From assembly GCA_913030835.1 (NCBI GenBank), contig CAJWDP010000010.1, forward strand, positions 19,168-83,167: 64,000 bases of DNA, read 5' to 3'. The notes under the pieces were generated by a model that saw only the letters and a list, made by a program, of their open reading frames with translations, was not told the origin of the DNA and ran no database searches. A program made the position numbers and the translations under genes. Shown piece by piece: positions 35,871 through 46,166 of this stretch. This DNA comes from an uncultured Flavobacteriales bacterium. Lineage in GTDB: Bacteria > Bacteroidota > Bacteroidia > Flavobacteriales_D > Parvicellaceae. Each line of letters opens with the position of its first letter. Position 1 is the stretch's first letter.

Positions 35871-38800
35871 ATGAAACTTACACTACTCATTCTTTTTACG
35901 TTAACTTGTTGTGGGCTATCCTTGGCCTCAACCTATTACGTTAACGACAACTCTACCTCAGGTGATGTTTATTGCACAGCTATCGGCAGCAATTTGAATC
36001 CCGGCACCTCATCTGCTCCTTTCGCTACACTGGATCATGTTGTTAATACCATCACACTAATTCCGGGCGATACGGTATTCGTTGATGCAGGCTACTTTTA
36101 TCAAACCGATGCGAATCTCAATTTGAATGTGAGCAACATTGCAATAATTGGTGCCGGAAGTCCACTTACAATTTTTGACAACGACCAAGGTAGCGTTGAT
36201 GCAAACAGATGGGCCAGTATTACAGCCAACAACATAACAATTCAGGGAATAAAAATCACTGGTTACAACTATGGATTGGGTGGGGCAAGTGCACTTGATA
36301 TAAATGGGGCCACAGGGATACTCATTATTGACCTGCTCTCCGACGAGAATAAGCCCGGAGGCGGTGCATCTTCGATCGTAGTTGGCGGTGCTTCGCAGGT
36401 AGATTTTATCGGTGGTGGTTCAAATTGCAACACTGCACTTTCGGTCGCTGGTGGTGGTGTTAATGTTGAGGGAAGCGGCAATTTGGTTGCCTTTTTTGAT
36501 TATTCATTTTCTAACAATTCAAAAGATTGGCAAGGGGGCTCAGGATTGTATATCTCCGGCGATAATTCAACGACCGTAACTGTGTCCAATTCTATTTTCG
36601 CTGATAACAGAAACGGAAGTGCAACGGGTGGGGCGGCTGTTTATATAGCTGGGTCAAATCTGACCATTGACAGCTCATGCTTCTCAGACAATACCTATAC
36701 CTACAGCGGCGGTCCTGCATACGGAGGAGCGATCAGTGTCGGACGAGGAGCTACCGTATCCATTTCCAATTGTTCGTTTTCAAACAACTCCTGTTCCTCA
36801 AGCGGAAAAGGCGGAGCAATAGCTATCAATACAGGGTTCTCGGGGAGCGGTTCTGCTTCAATCGTAAACATCGACACCTGTTCTTTCTTGAACAATTCGG
36901 CAAGCAGTGAAGGCAATGACCTGTACGCCAGAGTCGGATCAGGAAATCCGGCCACCTTCAATGTAAACGAGTGCTCTTTTTCGGGAACTTCGCTTGACAT
37001 TCGTGAGGACAATACCGCCACAATCAATATCCAAAATTCAGGAAATCCAACAGCCACAGGCGTTGGAATAAACTTTATCAATACAACTGCATTTTCAGCT
37101 TCCGTTTCTACAAATTGTCCGGCACTAACAGGTTCTTGTTACACCCCTTTATGCACGCCTCCTTCTCCCTTTACACTTAGTGGCATTCCCAATCCAATTT
37201 GCATCGGTGACAGCGCAACCATTTCAATTTCTGGATCAGAGGTAGGAGTTGCCTACCAATTAAGAGACGATTCGGATAGCTCAGCTATCGGATTACCCAT
37301 TTCAGGCACTGGGGGAGTTATTTCATTTTCTACCGGCCCTCTTGCTTCAACCACGTCTTTCAATGTACTGGCTTCCGAAATAACGCTACCGACTTGCCAA
37401 ACAGGCCTAGGTCCAATAACAATTGTAGTGGAGGCCCCTCCAACAATAAATGCCGGGCCAAACACTGTGCTCTGCTCGGGAGACACTATTCCTTTAGGCG
37501 GTTCGCCAACAGCAACAGGAGGTTCAGGAGTATATACATATAGTTGGTCTCCGGCAACCAGCCTTAGCAACCCATCCGATGCAAATCCTCTGGCCTTTCC
37601 TACTATTGACACTTGGTATTTCCTATCTGTTCAATCAGGATCTTGTACCGTGTTCGATTCAGTAGAAATTACGGCATCTCCATTGCCAACTGCAGACGCA
37701 GGCTCAGCAGTGCTAGAAATCTGCTCAGCAGATACTGTGGTAATTGGCGGCAGTCCGTCAGGAACAGGAGGATCAGGAGCACTGACATATGAATGGCTTC
37801 CGAACACAACCATCGACACGAATACAAATCCAAACCCATTGGTTTTCCCAACCACCTCGACAATGTATACACTTGAGGTCCGCGATTCGATCGGATGTTC
37901 TTCTTTGGATACTGCCTTCGTATTTGTACATCCTGTGCCCATTGCAGTTGCTGTAGCTTCAGCTTCGACCTTATGCGAGGGAGACACTGTTCAGCTCAAT
38001 GCTTCAAGTTCTTCAGGAGGTAGCGGGGGTCTTTCTTATCATTGGTCCCCCGGGAGCAGTGTCAGCGATTCTCTAGCCCCAACAGTATCGAGTTGGCCAT
38101 CAGACACCACGCTATACATTTTAACAGTAACTGATACCAATATGTGCACTGCCACAGATAGTGTTTTGCTTTTTGTTCAGCCAATTCCTCAAATCGATCT
38201 AAGCGGAACAGTAACCATGCCAGACACCTGCAGCAGCTCTTCAGGAAGTATTGTAGGAACTGCTGCCACGAGCTCATCCGGTTCTATATCCTACCTGTGG
38301 AGTGATAGTATTGCTATTATAGGAACCAGTCCGAACCTCTTAAATTTAGCCTCCGGAACTTACTTCTTAACTGTAACGGACAGCATCGGGTGCTCTGCAG
38401 ATGCAGGACCATTTGTGGTATCAGAAATTGCCGGCCCAAGTGTTGACTCCGGCATGGTTAATATTACCCTGGCTTCTTGCGGAGCAGCGGATGGATCAAT
38501 TACCGGAATAATAGTAGCAGGTGGATCATTACCATATACGTTTCAATGGACAGACGGAGCCTCAATAGTAGGAACAGGAATCGACCTATTGAATATAACT
38601 ACAGGAACGTATACCCTATCCGTAACGGACGCAAACGGTTGTATGGGATTCGCCGGCCCCTTTACTGTTTCTGAATTCGGTTCACCCATCATAGATGTCA
38701 CTCTTCTTAGTATCACAGCCGAAACCTGTGACAGCGCTAATGCTTCCATTGACGGAATTTCGATTACCGGTGGAACGGCTCCATTTACGTTTGAATGGAC

Positions 38801-39731
38801 GGATGGAATTTCAATAATTGATAGCACGCTCAGCTTAAACGAACTGGAGAGTGGATCGTATTTCCTCACAGTGGTAGATAGCAACGACTGTACGTCGGAA
38901 TACGGACCTATTACAGTTCCCGGAATTTCCGGACCAGAAATTGACACTGCTGGACTGATCGTGACCAACACAAACTGCGGACTAAATAATGGTTCGATAA
39001 CCGGCATTCTGGTTAACTCTGGATCCGCACTGGATATCCTATGGAGCACGGGCGATACACTATTGGATTTGTTTGGCCTAGAATCCGGAAGCTATACCTT
39101 AATGGTAACGGACACGAATGGATGCTTGACATCAGCTGGCATTACATTAGGTTCAGATGGTTCACCTACTGCGAATGGCACAGATGATTATGCTACAACC
39201 CCTGCGAATACACCGGTGGAAATCAATGCGGGCTTAAATGATTTCGGTGATATTTCCACAATACATATTATTTCTGGTCCCTCCAGCGGCTCCGCGGTTA
39301 ACATAGGCTCTGGCATCATTGAATATATTCCAAATACAGGATTTTTTGGACAAGACACCATTGTTTACGAAATATGTGATTCGCTCTGCTCAAACTTATG
39401 TGATACTGCGCTGATTTTTATAACGGTAGAGGAAGAAACCACAATGGATATTCCCAACGGATTTTCTCCTAATGGAGATGGAATCAATGACGTCTTTTAC
39501 ATCGAGGGACTGGAAAAATACCCTAACAACGACATTATAATATTCAATCGTTGGGGTAATGAAGTTTTTTCGGCCCAACCGTATAACAATGACTGGAATG
39601 GCAAATCAGTCAGTGGTAACTTGAAAGTGAGTGGGGAGGTAGTTGTTGATGGAACGTACTATTTTGTTTTGAATTTAAATGAGCCAGGGGAATTACCCGT
39701 CAATGGTTTCATCGAATTAAGAAGAAATTGA
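35871..39731 (+). CDS. Giant secreted adhesin-like protein with gliding-motility-type C-terminal domain
   Basis: 1286 aa with a signal peptide (ILFTLTCCGLSLAS). Region about 20-400 is a right-handed beta-helix / pectin-lyase-like fold made of S-N-x-x-F-x-x-N-x-A/S ladders. About 425-790 holds Ig/PKD-like modules, each ending in a S/T-V-E-x-P or equivalent. About 790-1110 has SprB-type repeats with the pattern C-x-x-A-D/N-G-S-I-x-G-I, F-x-W-T-D-G and S-G-T/S-Y-x-L-x-V-x-D-x-x-G-C. The end (about 1190-1286) is the type-B T9SS sorting domain: NGFSPNGDGINDVFYIEG, then IIIFNRWGNEVF and a GTYYFVLNL segment. It is likely secreted by T9SS and attached to the surface with the PorP/SprF protein encoded next. 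First gene of a three-gene operon. Confidence 0.9.
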   Translation: MKLTLLILFTLTCCGLSLASTYYVNDNSTSGDVYCTAIGSNLNPGTSSAPFATLDHVVNTITLIPGDTVFVDAGYFYQTDANLNLNVSNIAIIGAGSPLTIFDNDQGSVDANRWASITANNITIQGIKITGYNYGLGGASALDINGATGILIIDLLSDENKPGGGASSIVVGGASQVDFIGGGSNCNTALSVAGGGVNVEGSGNLVAFFDYSFSNNSKDWQGGSGLYISGDNSTTVTVSNSIFADNRNGSATGGAAVYIAGSNLTIDSSCFSDNTYTYSGGPAYGGAISVGRGATVSISNCSFSNNSCSSSGKGGAIAINTGFSGSGSASIVNIDTCSFLNNSASSEGNDLYARVGSGNPATFNVNECSFSGTSLDIREDNTATINIQNSGNPTATGVGINFINTTAFSASVSTNCPALTGSCYTPLCTPPSPFTLSGIPNPICIGDSATISISGSEVGVAYQLRDDSDSSAIGLPISGTGGVISFSTGPLASTTSFNVLASEITLPTCQTGLGPITIVVEAPPTINAGPNTVLCSGDTIPLGGSPTATGGSGVYTYSWSPATSLSNPSDANPLAFPTIDTWYFLSVQSGSCTVFDSVEITASPLPTADAGSAVLEICSADTVVIGGSPSGTGGSGALTYEWLPNTTIDTNTNPNPLVFPTTSTMYTLEVRDSIGCSSLDTAFVFVHPVPIAVAVASASTLCEGDTVQLNASSSSGGSGGLSYHWSPGSSVSDSLAPTVSSWPSDTTLYILTVTDTNMCTATDSVLLFVQPIPQIDLSGTVTMPDTCSSSSGSIVGTAATSSSGSISYLWSDSIAIIGTSPNLLNLASGTYFLTVTDSIGCSADAGPFVVSEIAGPSVDSGMVNITLASCGAADGSITGIIVAGGSLPYTFQWTDGASIVGTGIDLLNITTGTYTLSVTDANGCMGFAGPFTVSEFGSPIIDVTLLSITAETCDSANASIDGISITGGTAPFTFEWTDGISIIDSTLSLNELESGSYFLTVVDSNDCTSEYGPITVPGISGPEIDTAGLIVTNTNCGLNNGSITGILVNSGSALDILWSTGDTLLDLFGLESGSYTLMVTDTNGCLTSAGITLGSDGSPTANGTDDYATTPANTPVEINAGLNDFGDISTIHIISGPSSGSAVNIGSGIIEYIPNTGFFGQDTIVYEICDSLCSNLCDTALIFITVEEETTMDIPNGFSPNGDGINDVFYIEGLEKYPNNDIIIFNRWGNEVFSAQPYNNDWNGKSVSGNLKVSGEVVVDGTYYFVLNLNEPGELPVNGFIELRRN

Positions 39732-39732
39732 G

Positions 39733-40671
39733 ATGAATAGGCAGTTTACCATACTCACATGCATGATGTTCATTGTCTCTTTAAGCACATTGGCTCAAAA
39801 CCAATACCATATGAGCCAATTTATGTTGCATCAACCCTTTATAAATCCTGCAGCACAGGGAAGCTATAGTAATTTAAACGGAGCTCTTTTTTACAAAACA
39901 CAATGGACCAATTTTGTTGGCGCTCCTGAAATTGCAGGATTCAATATCAATACACCCCTGGGAAAAACACAGAAAAACGCGATTGGTCTAACCCTGGTCA
40001 AAGACAAAGTCGGAGTAAATAACAACTACGATGTATCGGGCAACTACAGCTACCACGTAAAAACAGGAGAAAAGAGCTTCCTTTCGCTTGGCCTAGGAGC
40101 GAGCATTATGATGATGCAAAGTAACTTAGGAAACGTACACACCATTATGACCGATGACCCTGTTTTTTCAGGGAATACAAGAGTGTTTTTCATGCCCAAT
40201 TTTAAGCTAGGCGCGTATTATTTTGCAGACAAGTTTTATGTCGGGCTTGCCACACCTAACCTGTTGAAAAACAGAATTACGTTTGGCAGTGAATTGGAAA
40301 GCTCGACCGAGTTCGACAGCAAAAATATTCACCTTTACTTTCACTCAGGATATCAATTCTTAATCAATGAAACCGTTGATCTAATGACATCGGTTTTGGT
40401 GAAACATGTGAGTGGAGCGCCGATACAGTTTGGATTAAATGCCCAAGCTGTGTACAAGAAGAAAATCGGCGCAGGAGGTGCATTCCGATCCAGTCAAGAA
40501 ATCAGTTTGCTACTCAATTATCAGCTTGTCCCTGAACTAAAACTCGGGTACGCATACGACCTTAATTTTGGAATCATTGGCAATTATTCCACTGGAACCC
40601 ACGAGGTAATGCTGATCTACAATCTTGTTTCGGATAAAAAAATACCAATCATAGAAGTCCCTAGATTTTGA
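39733..40671 (+). CDS. PorP/SprF family type IX secretion outer-membrane protein
   Basis: 312 aa with signal peptide and a beta-barrel pattern. The family start is clear: AQNQYHMSQFMLHQPFINPAAQGSY, then FYKTQWTNFVGAPEIAGFNINTPL, and YYFADKFYVGLATPNL later. PorP/SprF proteins are partners of type-B cargo and are needed to secrete or hold adhesins such as SprB at the surface. It begins one base after the stop of the adhesin gene and ends in an overlap with the OmpA-family gene, so the three are one operon. Confidence 0.93.
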   Translation: MNRQFTILTCMMFIVSLSTLAQNQYHMSQFMLHQPFINPAAQGSYSNLNGALFYKTQWTNFVGAPEIAGFNINTPLGKTQKNAIGLTLVKDKVGVNNNYDVSGNYSYHVKTGEKSFLSLGLGASIMMMQSNLGNVHTIMTDDPVFSGNTRVFFMPNFKLGAYYFADKFYVGLATPNLLKNRITFGSELESSTEFDSKNIHLYFHSGYQFLINETVDLMTSVLVKHVSGAPIQFGLNAQAVYKKKIGAGGAFRSSQEISLLLNYQLVPELKLGYAYDLNFGIIGNYSTGTHEVMLIYNLVSDKKIPIIEVPRF

Positions 40672-42605
40672 TAAATTATTTCTCACATAAGATTATTCTT
40701 GTTCATCTTCTGATTGGGATCGCATCGATCAATTTTGCTCAAAAGGATCCGATAAAGACCGGAGATTTTAACTATGAGCATCGATTTTATAAGGAGGCAG
40801 TCGAAAATTATTTGGCTGCACTTAATTCCGATAAAACCGATCCGGCAGCTCGATTATATGCCCGACAGCAATTGGCCTTTAGCTACCATCACCTATTTGA
40901 TTACGAAAATGCGGAGAAACAGTACCATTCCCTTGTCAATGACACCGCAAATGAAGACTTCAATATTTTTGTGAATTATGGGCACATACTCAGAAACAAT
41001 GGCAACTATCACGGGGCATTGGATGCCTATTTAGAATATGCAGAGCGGACTGGAAAAGCCTCTGAAATTGATTATTATTCGATGGCCTGTCAATGGGCCA
41101 TTGAGCACCAAGAGATGGAGTCGGATTTCACAGTGAGTAGGACCAATATAGAGACCGGAGGGAGGAGTTTTGGTGTTGCCATGCACAACGATGGATTGAT
41201 CTATTCAAAAGCCCAATCTTCTGATTACAACAAGCACACTGTATTCTATGATATCTGTTTTGCAAAATGCATGGATTCGATCAATTTCTCTCCGCCAACT
41301 AAGCTTTTGGGATCTATGAATAAGGCTTTTTATGAAGGAGCTCCAAGCCTGACAAGGGATGGAAGCTTCTTGTATTACACAGGCAACTCCTCAGAAAGGG
41401 TCGTTTATCGAGAAAGAAACCGAGAGAAGAAGCATTTTCAGCTTAGTAAAAACGGCACAAATATTTTAAAGGTTTTTGTTGCGGAGCACTCGGATAGCGG
41501 TTGGGTAAATTCGAAAGAATTACCTTTTAACAGTTTGGAATACAGCTGTACGCATCCTTGTATAGATGAAAACAACAGCAAATTGTTCTTTGTTTCAAAT
41601 ATGCCGGGCGGTTTTGGAGGCTATGATATCTATTGCTCGATTAAACAAGATTCTAGTTGGAGCAAACCCTTTAATCTGGGTCCTCAGATCAATTCTAAAG
41701 AAGATGAAATGACTCCATTTATTTTGGGAGACTCGCTGTTTTTTTCGTCCAAAGGGAATATGGGGTTTGGTGGTTCGGACATTTTTGTCGCTGTATTAGT
41801 TGATAGTGCAGTAGAGAGCGTAAAAAATATGGGGCACCCGTTTAATTCTCCAAAAGACGATTTTGCCTTCGTGATTAGAAAAGATCAAAAATCAGGATAC
41901 TTATCTTCCAACAGGGAAGGCACACATGGCTATGATCACGTGTATTATTTCCAAAAAGAAATCCCCGAATTTCCGGATACGATCAACACACTTACTCTGA
42001 ACAAAGTTACAGGGAAGCCAATACCGGGAGTAAAGTTTACCGTTGAACCGGACATTGACCCAAATATTATGAAAATCAAAAAGACAGACGAGGATGGCCA
42101 GCTAGAGCTTATATTACCGAAGCATATTGAATACCTGGTTACTTTCTACGCTGAAGGTTACGAACCGATAGAGCTAATTGTACCCAAAGAAAACCGAGAA
42201 GATATTATCGCTAGGTTCGGAGAACTGGAGCTGATTCCAATTGCAACAAAAGATGTGGTTCTTGAAATCGATGAAATCTATTTCGACTACGATAAAGCCA
42301 CCATTCGGCCTGAATCTGAAGAGGCGCTGCGCAAGATCATTGAATACCTGAATATTTACCCTGAAGTAAGTGTGGAATTGAGCGCTCATACTGATTCAAG
42401 AGGGAGTGATTCCTACAACCAAAGACTCTCTCAAAAAAGAGCCGAATCAACCGTAGCCTATTTGGTTAATAAAGGCATTGGAGCTAAACGACTTCATCCT
42501 GTCGGTTATGGCGAAAAGAAGTTAAGGAACCGATGTGCCAATGGCGTCAAGTGCAGCGATGAGGAGCACATGTTCAATCGTAGGGTAGAGCTGAAGATTC
42601 TGTAG
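40668..42605 (+). CDS. OmpA-family protein with TPR and PD40 repeats (PorE-like)
   Basis: 645 aa. Start is TTG at 40668, overlapping the porP stop by four bases (TTGA); no ATG fits, and the following sequence is a signal peptide (IILVHLLIGIASINFAQ). Regions: TPR-like helices about 25-150 (YKEAVENYLAALNSDKT), PD40/WD40-like repeats about 165-430 (SLTRDGSFLYYTGN, VSNMPGGFGGYDIYCS, FFSSKGNMGFGGSDIF), a CarboxypepD-type domain about 440-520, and an OmpA C-terminal domain from about 525 with DEIYFDYDKATIRPES and AHTDSRGSDSYNQRLSQKRA. It should tie the outer-membrane partner to peptidoglycan. This arrangement is that of the T9SS PorE family. Confidence 0.9.
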   Translation: MINYFSHKIILVHLLIGIASINFAQKDPIKTGDFNYEHRFYKEAVENYLAALNSDKTDPAARLYARQQLAFSYHHLFDYENAEKQYHSLVNDTANEDFNIFVNYGHILRNNGNYHGALDAYLEYAERTGKASEIDYYSMACQWAIEHQEMESDFTVSRTNIETGGRSFGVAMHNDGLIYSKAQSSDYNKHTVFYDICFAKCMDSINFSPPTKLLGSMNKAFYEGAPSLTRDGSFLYYTGNSSERVVYRERNREKKHFQLSKNGTNILKVFVAEHSDSGWVNSKELPFNSLEYSCTHPCIDENNSKLFFVSNMPGGFGGYDIYCSIKQDSSWSKPFNLGPQINSKEDEMTPFILGDSLFFSSKGNMGFGGSDIFVAVLVDSAVESVKNMGHPFNSPKDDFAFVIRKDQKSGYLSSNREGTHGYDHVYYFQKEIPEFPDTINTLTLNKVTGKPIPGVKFTVEPDIDPNIMKIKKTDEDGQLELILPKHIEYLVTFYAEGYEPIELIVPKENREDIIARFGELELIPIATKDVVLEIDEIYFDYDKATIRPESEEALRKIIEYLNIYPEVSVELSAHTDSRGSDSYNQRLSQKRAESTVAYLVNKGIGAKRLHPVGYGEKKLRNRCANGVKCSDEEHMFNRRVELKIL

Positions 42606-42651
42606 AAACGTCAAGTGTAAGTTGACCAGGAATCCGAGCAAGGATTTCGTT

Positions 42652-42684
42652 AAGAGGGGGATTACTTATTCCCCTTCTTTTTTT
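42652..42684 (+). terminator. Intrinsic terminator of the adhesin-porP-ompA operon
   Basis: AAGAGGGGGA, loop TTACTTAT, TCCCCTTCTT (one G-U pair), directly followed by TTTTT. Lies 47 bases after the OmpA-family stop. Confidence 0.85.
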
Positions 42685-42732
42685 GCCCGCAAACCTTGAT
42701 TTATTATTTATATTTCGACCAAATAAATCAAT

Positions 42733-44865
42733 ATGAACTATGCACTTCCCATTGCAGGTCTGGTATTGCTAATGACAAGCTGCGGTGAACAAAAGAAAGA
42801 TGTTGTGAATACGAAAGAAGAAACAAAAGCCCCAGAAGCAAGAATAATTGCCAAGGAGCTTACAAATCACGGTCATACTCGAATCGACAATTACTATTGG
42901 ATGAATGAGCGGGATTCACCGGAGGTGTTGGAATACTTGGGAGAGGAAAATGCATACACCAAAGAAAAAATGGCCCACACGGAAGTCTTCCAGAAGTCAC
43001 TTTTTGAAGAAATGAAAGCCCGGATAAAAGAGACAGACCAATCCGTGCCTTACAAGGAAAATGGCTATTTCTACATTACCCGGTTTGAAGAAGGAAAAGA
43101 GTATCCCATCTACACAAGAAAAAAGGAGAGTTTAGATGCGGCAGAAGAAGTGCTGATAGATGTGAACACACTTGCCGAAGGACATGAATTTTATCAAGTT
43201 GCATCAACCGAGTGTAGCGAAAACAATGAGATTTTGGCCTATAGTTTCGACGATGAATCCCGGAGATTGTGGAAAGTTCATTTTAAAAATTTACGCACAG
43301 GTGAGCAGTATTCGGATGAATTGATCAATACAAGTGGTGGGATTGCCTGGGCCAATGATAATAAGACGGTATTTTATGCAAAGAAGGACACAGTTGATCT
43401 TCGCCCGGGGGAGATCTGGAGACACGTATTGGGAACGCCTCAGTCTGAAGATGTACTGGTCTATGAAGAGAAAGACAATACATTTTATGCGGGTGTTTAC
43501 AAATCCAAATCAAGAAAATTACTTGTCATAGGGTCAACCAGCACGCTTACCTCCGAGTATCAAACACTTGATGCAGACAACCCTTATGGAGAGTGGCGCT
43601 TGTTTTGCCCTAGAGAGCGAGGAATTGAATATCATATTTCTGACTACGAGGGTGAATTCTATATCCGAACCAACCTAAATGCTCAGAATTTTAAACTGAT
43701 GAAATGTGGGGCCAATTCAACTTCAAAAGAAAATTGGAAAGATGTCATTCCTCATCGAGCAGATGTCCTTTTCGAAGGAATGGAAGTATTTAGCGAGTTT
43801 TTGGTTTTAGAAGAACGGTCGAAAGGTCTTACAGGCATTCGAATCATCCATCACAACAGCGGAGATGATCATTACATCGAATTTCGCGATGAAGCCTATG
43901 TGTCGATGACCGGGTATAATCCGGATTTTGAAGGTGAAGTACTTCGTTACTCCTACAGCTCACTTACTACACCATGGAGCACCTATGACTACAACATGCG
44001 AACGCGCGAACAAGAATTGCTTAAACAGCAGGAGGTCTTAGGTACATTTGATCCCGAAGACTACGAATCGAAGAGAATTTATGCAGTGGCGGATGACGGA
44101 AAAGAAATTCCTATTTCTTTAGTCTATCGTAAGGGTCTTCAGCTAAATGGTTCAAATCCTACACTGCTTTATGCATATGGTTCCTACGGCTACAGTATAG
44201 ACCCAGGTTTCGGATCCACAAGGCTCAGCCTTCTGGATAGAGGATTTATTTATGCAATAGCGCATATTCGGGGCGGCGAAGAAATGGGCCGACAATGGTA
44301 TGAAGATGGAAAGCTTCTGAAAAAAATGAACACGTTTACCGATTTTAATGATTGTGCTGAGCACCTCATCGCCCAAAACTATACTTCTTCGGATCAGTTG
44401 TTTGCCATGGGAGGCAGCGCCGGTGGTTTATTAATGGGTGCAGTGATTAATCTTCAACCTGAACTGTACAAAGGGGTGATCGCTGCTGTTCCGTTTGTGG
44501 ATGTGGTAACCACCATGCTGGATGAAAGTATACCATTAACCACTAGCGAATACGACGAATGGGGGAATCCAAATGATAAGGAATACTACGACTATATGCT
44601 GAGCTACTCTCCTTATGATCAAGTTAAGGCCCAAAACTACCCCAACCTGCTTGTTACAACCGGCTATCATGATAGTCAGGTTCAATACTGGGAACCTGCC
44701 AAATGGGTGGCCAAACTTCGGGCATTGAAGCTGGACGATAATCTGTTGTTGTTTGATTGCAACATGGATTCAGGGCACGGTGGATCTTCGGGACGTTTTG
44801 AAGCACTGAAAGAAACCGCTTTAGAATATGCTTTTGTTTTGGACCTCTCCGGAATAAAAGAATAA
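42733..44865 (+). CDS. S9 family oligopeptidase (prolyl oligopeptidase / oligopeptidase B type), lipoprotein
   Basis: 710 aa, lipoprotein signal (GLVLLMTSC). N-terminal beta-propeller (about 60-430) with ITRFEEGKEYPIYTRKKE typical of oligopeptidase B, then an alpha/beta hydrolase domain. Catalytic triad Ser562 in MGGSAGG, Asp647 in GYHDSQVQYWEPAKW, His682 in SGHGGSSGR. The HIRGGEEMGRQWYEDGK segment is the S9A signature. It should cut short peptides after basic or Pro residues; the acidic residues that set the Arg/Lys preference were not checked. Lipidated forms act in the periplasm and feed peptide use. The TTG of the next gene lies four bases downstream. Confidence 0.93.
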   Translation: MNYALPIAGLVLLMTSCGEQKKDVVNTKEETKAPEARIIAKELTNHGHTRIDNYYWMNERDSPEVLEYLGEENAYTKEKMAHTEVFQKSLFEEMKARIKETDQSVPYKENGYFYITRFEEGKEYPIYTRKKESLDAAEEVLIDVNTLAEGHEFYQVASTECSENNEILAYSFDDESRRLWKVHFKNLRTGEQYSDELINTSGGIAWANDNKTVFYAKKDTVDLRPGEIWRHVLGTPQSEDVLVYEEKDNTFYAGVYKSKSRKLLVIGSTSTLTSEYQTLDADNPYGEWRLFCPRERGIEYHISDYEGEFYIRTNLNAQNFKLMKCGANSTSKENWKDVIPHRADVLFEGMEVFSEFLVLEERSKGLTGIRIIHHNSGDDHYIEFRDEAYVSMTGYNPDFEGEVLRYSYSSLTTPWSTYDYNMRTREQELLKQQEVLGTFDPEDYESKRIYAVADDGKEIPISLVYRKGLQLNGSNPTLLYAYGSYGYSIDPGFGSTRLSLLDRGFIYAIAHIRGGEEMGRQWYEDGKLLKKMNTFTDFNDCAEHLIAQNYTSSDQLFAMGGSAGGLLMGAVINLQPELYKGVIAAVPFVDVVTTMLDESIPLTTSEYDEWGNPNDKEYYDYMLSYSPYDQVKAQNYPNLLVTTGYHDSQVQYWEPAKWVAKLRALKLDDNLLLFDCNMDSGHGGSSGRFEALKETALEYAFVLDLSGIKE

Positions 44866-44869
44866 TTCT

Positions 44870-46096
44870 TTGAATTCAGCTCAAAGCTCACCTCAAGCAG
44901 CAATTGTCGGGGCAGGTCCAGCAGGAATGTTGTTGGCTTGGCTATTGGTTAAAAATGGGATTCGAGTAGCGATCATTGAGCGGCATCCCGACTTTTCCAG
45001 AGAGTTCCGAGGAGAAGGAATTCAGGCCTCTGTGGTGAAGCATCTGGATGAGCTGGGCTTGATGGATCAGATTTTGAAGAAAGGTATGGGCATCAGAGCA
45101 GAAGCAGCCAGAGTATTTTTCGACAATAAACCGGTGGCCGTGCTAAAAGGCATCGATGGCAATACCGACTTCGGGCTCATATTGCATCAGGAGAAATTTC
45201 TAGCACATTTACACGAAAAACTTTCTGAATCCCCTTTGTACACCTCATACTTGGGGCACAACGCAACACAATTTGATGGAAAGGATGAAAAAATTGTAAG
45301 TGTAAGGATAGCAGATAAACAGAAGAAAGAACAGTCTATTTCTGCAGATGTGTTTTTCATAACGACCGGAAGAGGAACAGCATTGAGAAAAAAGCTTGGG
45401 ATGAAGTCGTTTAAAGTTGCAACGCATTGGAACATCTTATGGATCCTGTTGCCAGAACCTGAGCAGAAAGAACTATTACCTAAGGGGTTTAGAGCATACC
45501 TGAACGGGGACAGCCTGTTCATTATGTACACGAACTCAGAAGGGATGATACAATTGGCCTGGGGGCGCAGAGATGAGAACGTTCTTAAACAGCGTGATTT
45601 CGACCAAAGGAAATCCGCATTGCTTTCCGAAATTCCCCGACAATACAAAACATTGATTGAAAGAGGTTATACGCAAGCCAGTAGAAGTCAATTTTTAAAA
45701 GTGGAATGCGATCGATTGCACCAATGGCACAAGAAGAATGTCCTTTTTCTTGGAGATGCCGCTCATACCATGACGCCGGTTGCCGGACAGGGAATCAATT
45801 TAGCCATGAGAGACAGCATTGTAGCGGCGAACCATTGCATTCCTTTGCTCCAAAATAACCACCCTATTGACCAAATTGTTTTTCACAACATCGAGAAAGA
45901 GAGAATTAAAGAGGTTAAAATGATGCAGAAATTTCAGCAGAAATTTGGCTATTTCATGCTGGGTGCACCGAAATGGCAAAGTAAAATTTTCTTCTTAATC
46001 CTTTTGCCTGTTTTGAAGAAAGTAGGAATACAGAAAAGAATGTTACGCAAGATACAAACTGGAGTGTCAGACGTTCGATTTGAGCACAAGAGTTAA
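44870..46096 (+). CDS. FAD-dependent monooxygenase
   Basis: 408 aa of the group A flavin hydroxylase / PHBH-like family. FAD dinucleotide motif at the N-terminus (AAIVGAGPAGMLLAWLL), then ERHPDFSREFRGEGIQ with the ribose-binding Glu/Arg, and the second FAD motif FLGDAAHTMTPVAGQGINLAMRD. C-terminal part ends with amphipathic helices (KMMQKFQQKFGYFML). Start is TTG at 44870, four bases after the peptidase stop, so co-transcription is likely. Substrate cannot be read from sequence; aromatic hydroxylation or isoprenoid-quinone-type chemistry are both possible. Complete. Confidence 0.88.
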   Translation: MNSAQSSPQAAIVGAGPAGMLLAWLLVKNGIRVAIIERHPDFSREFRGEGIQASVVKHLDELGLMDQILKKGMGIRAEAARVFFDNKPVAVLKGIDGNTDFGLILHQEKFLAHLHEKLSESPLYTSYLGHNATQFDGKDEKIVSVRIADKQKKEQSISADVFFITTGRGTALRKKLGMKSFKVATHWNILWILLPEPEQKELLPKGFRAYLNGDSLFIMYTNSEGMIQLAWGRRDENVLKQRDFDQRKSALLSEIPRQYKTLIERGYTQASRSQFLKVECDRLHQWHKKNVLFLGDAAHTMTPVAGQGINLAMRDSIVAANHCIPLLQNNHPIDQIVFHNIEKERIKEVKMMQKFQQKFGYFMLGAPKWQSKIFFLILLPVLKKVGIQKRMLRKIQTGVSDVRFEHKS

Positions 46097-46166
46097 CAAA
46101 AAATAAACCAAAAAATTCCAGTAAGCGAATTCTCGCTTTGCCCACACAACCTATTTAAAACCCAAA

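Noticed and set aside
36269..37081. Antisense open frames within the adhesin gene
   Set aside because: Pro/Ser/Val-rich shadows of a repetitive Ser/Thr/Gly-rich gene; no start signals.
38400..39150. Repeats in the adhesin as a CRISPR-like array
   Set aside because: The repeats are diverged protein-coding SprB-type repeats with no identical spacers or short direct repeats.
46123..46138. Hairpin AAGCGA-ATTC-TCGCTT as terminator of the FAD monooxygenase gene
   Set aside because: Six-bp stem without a T-run; could be chance.
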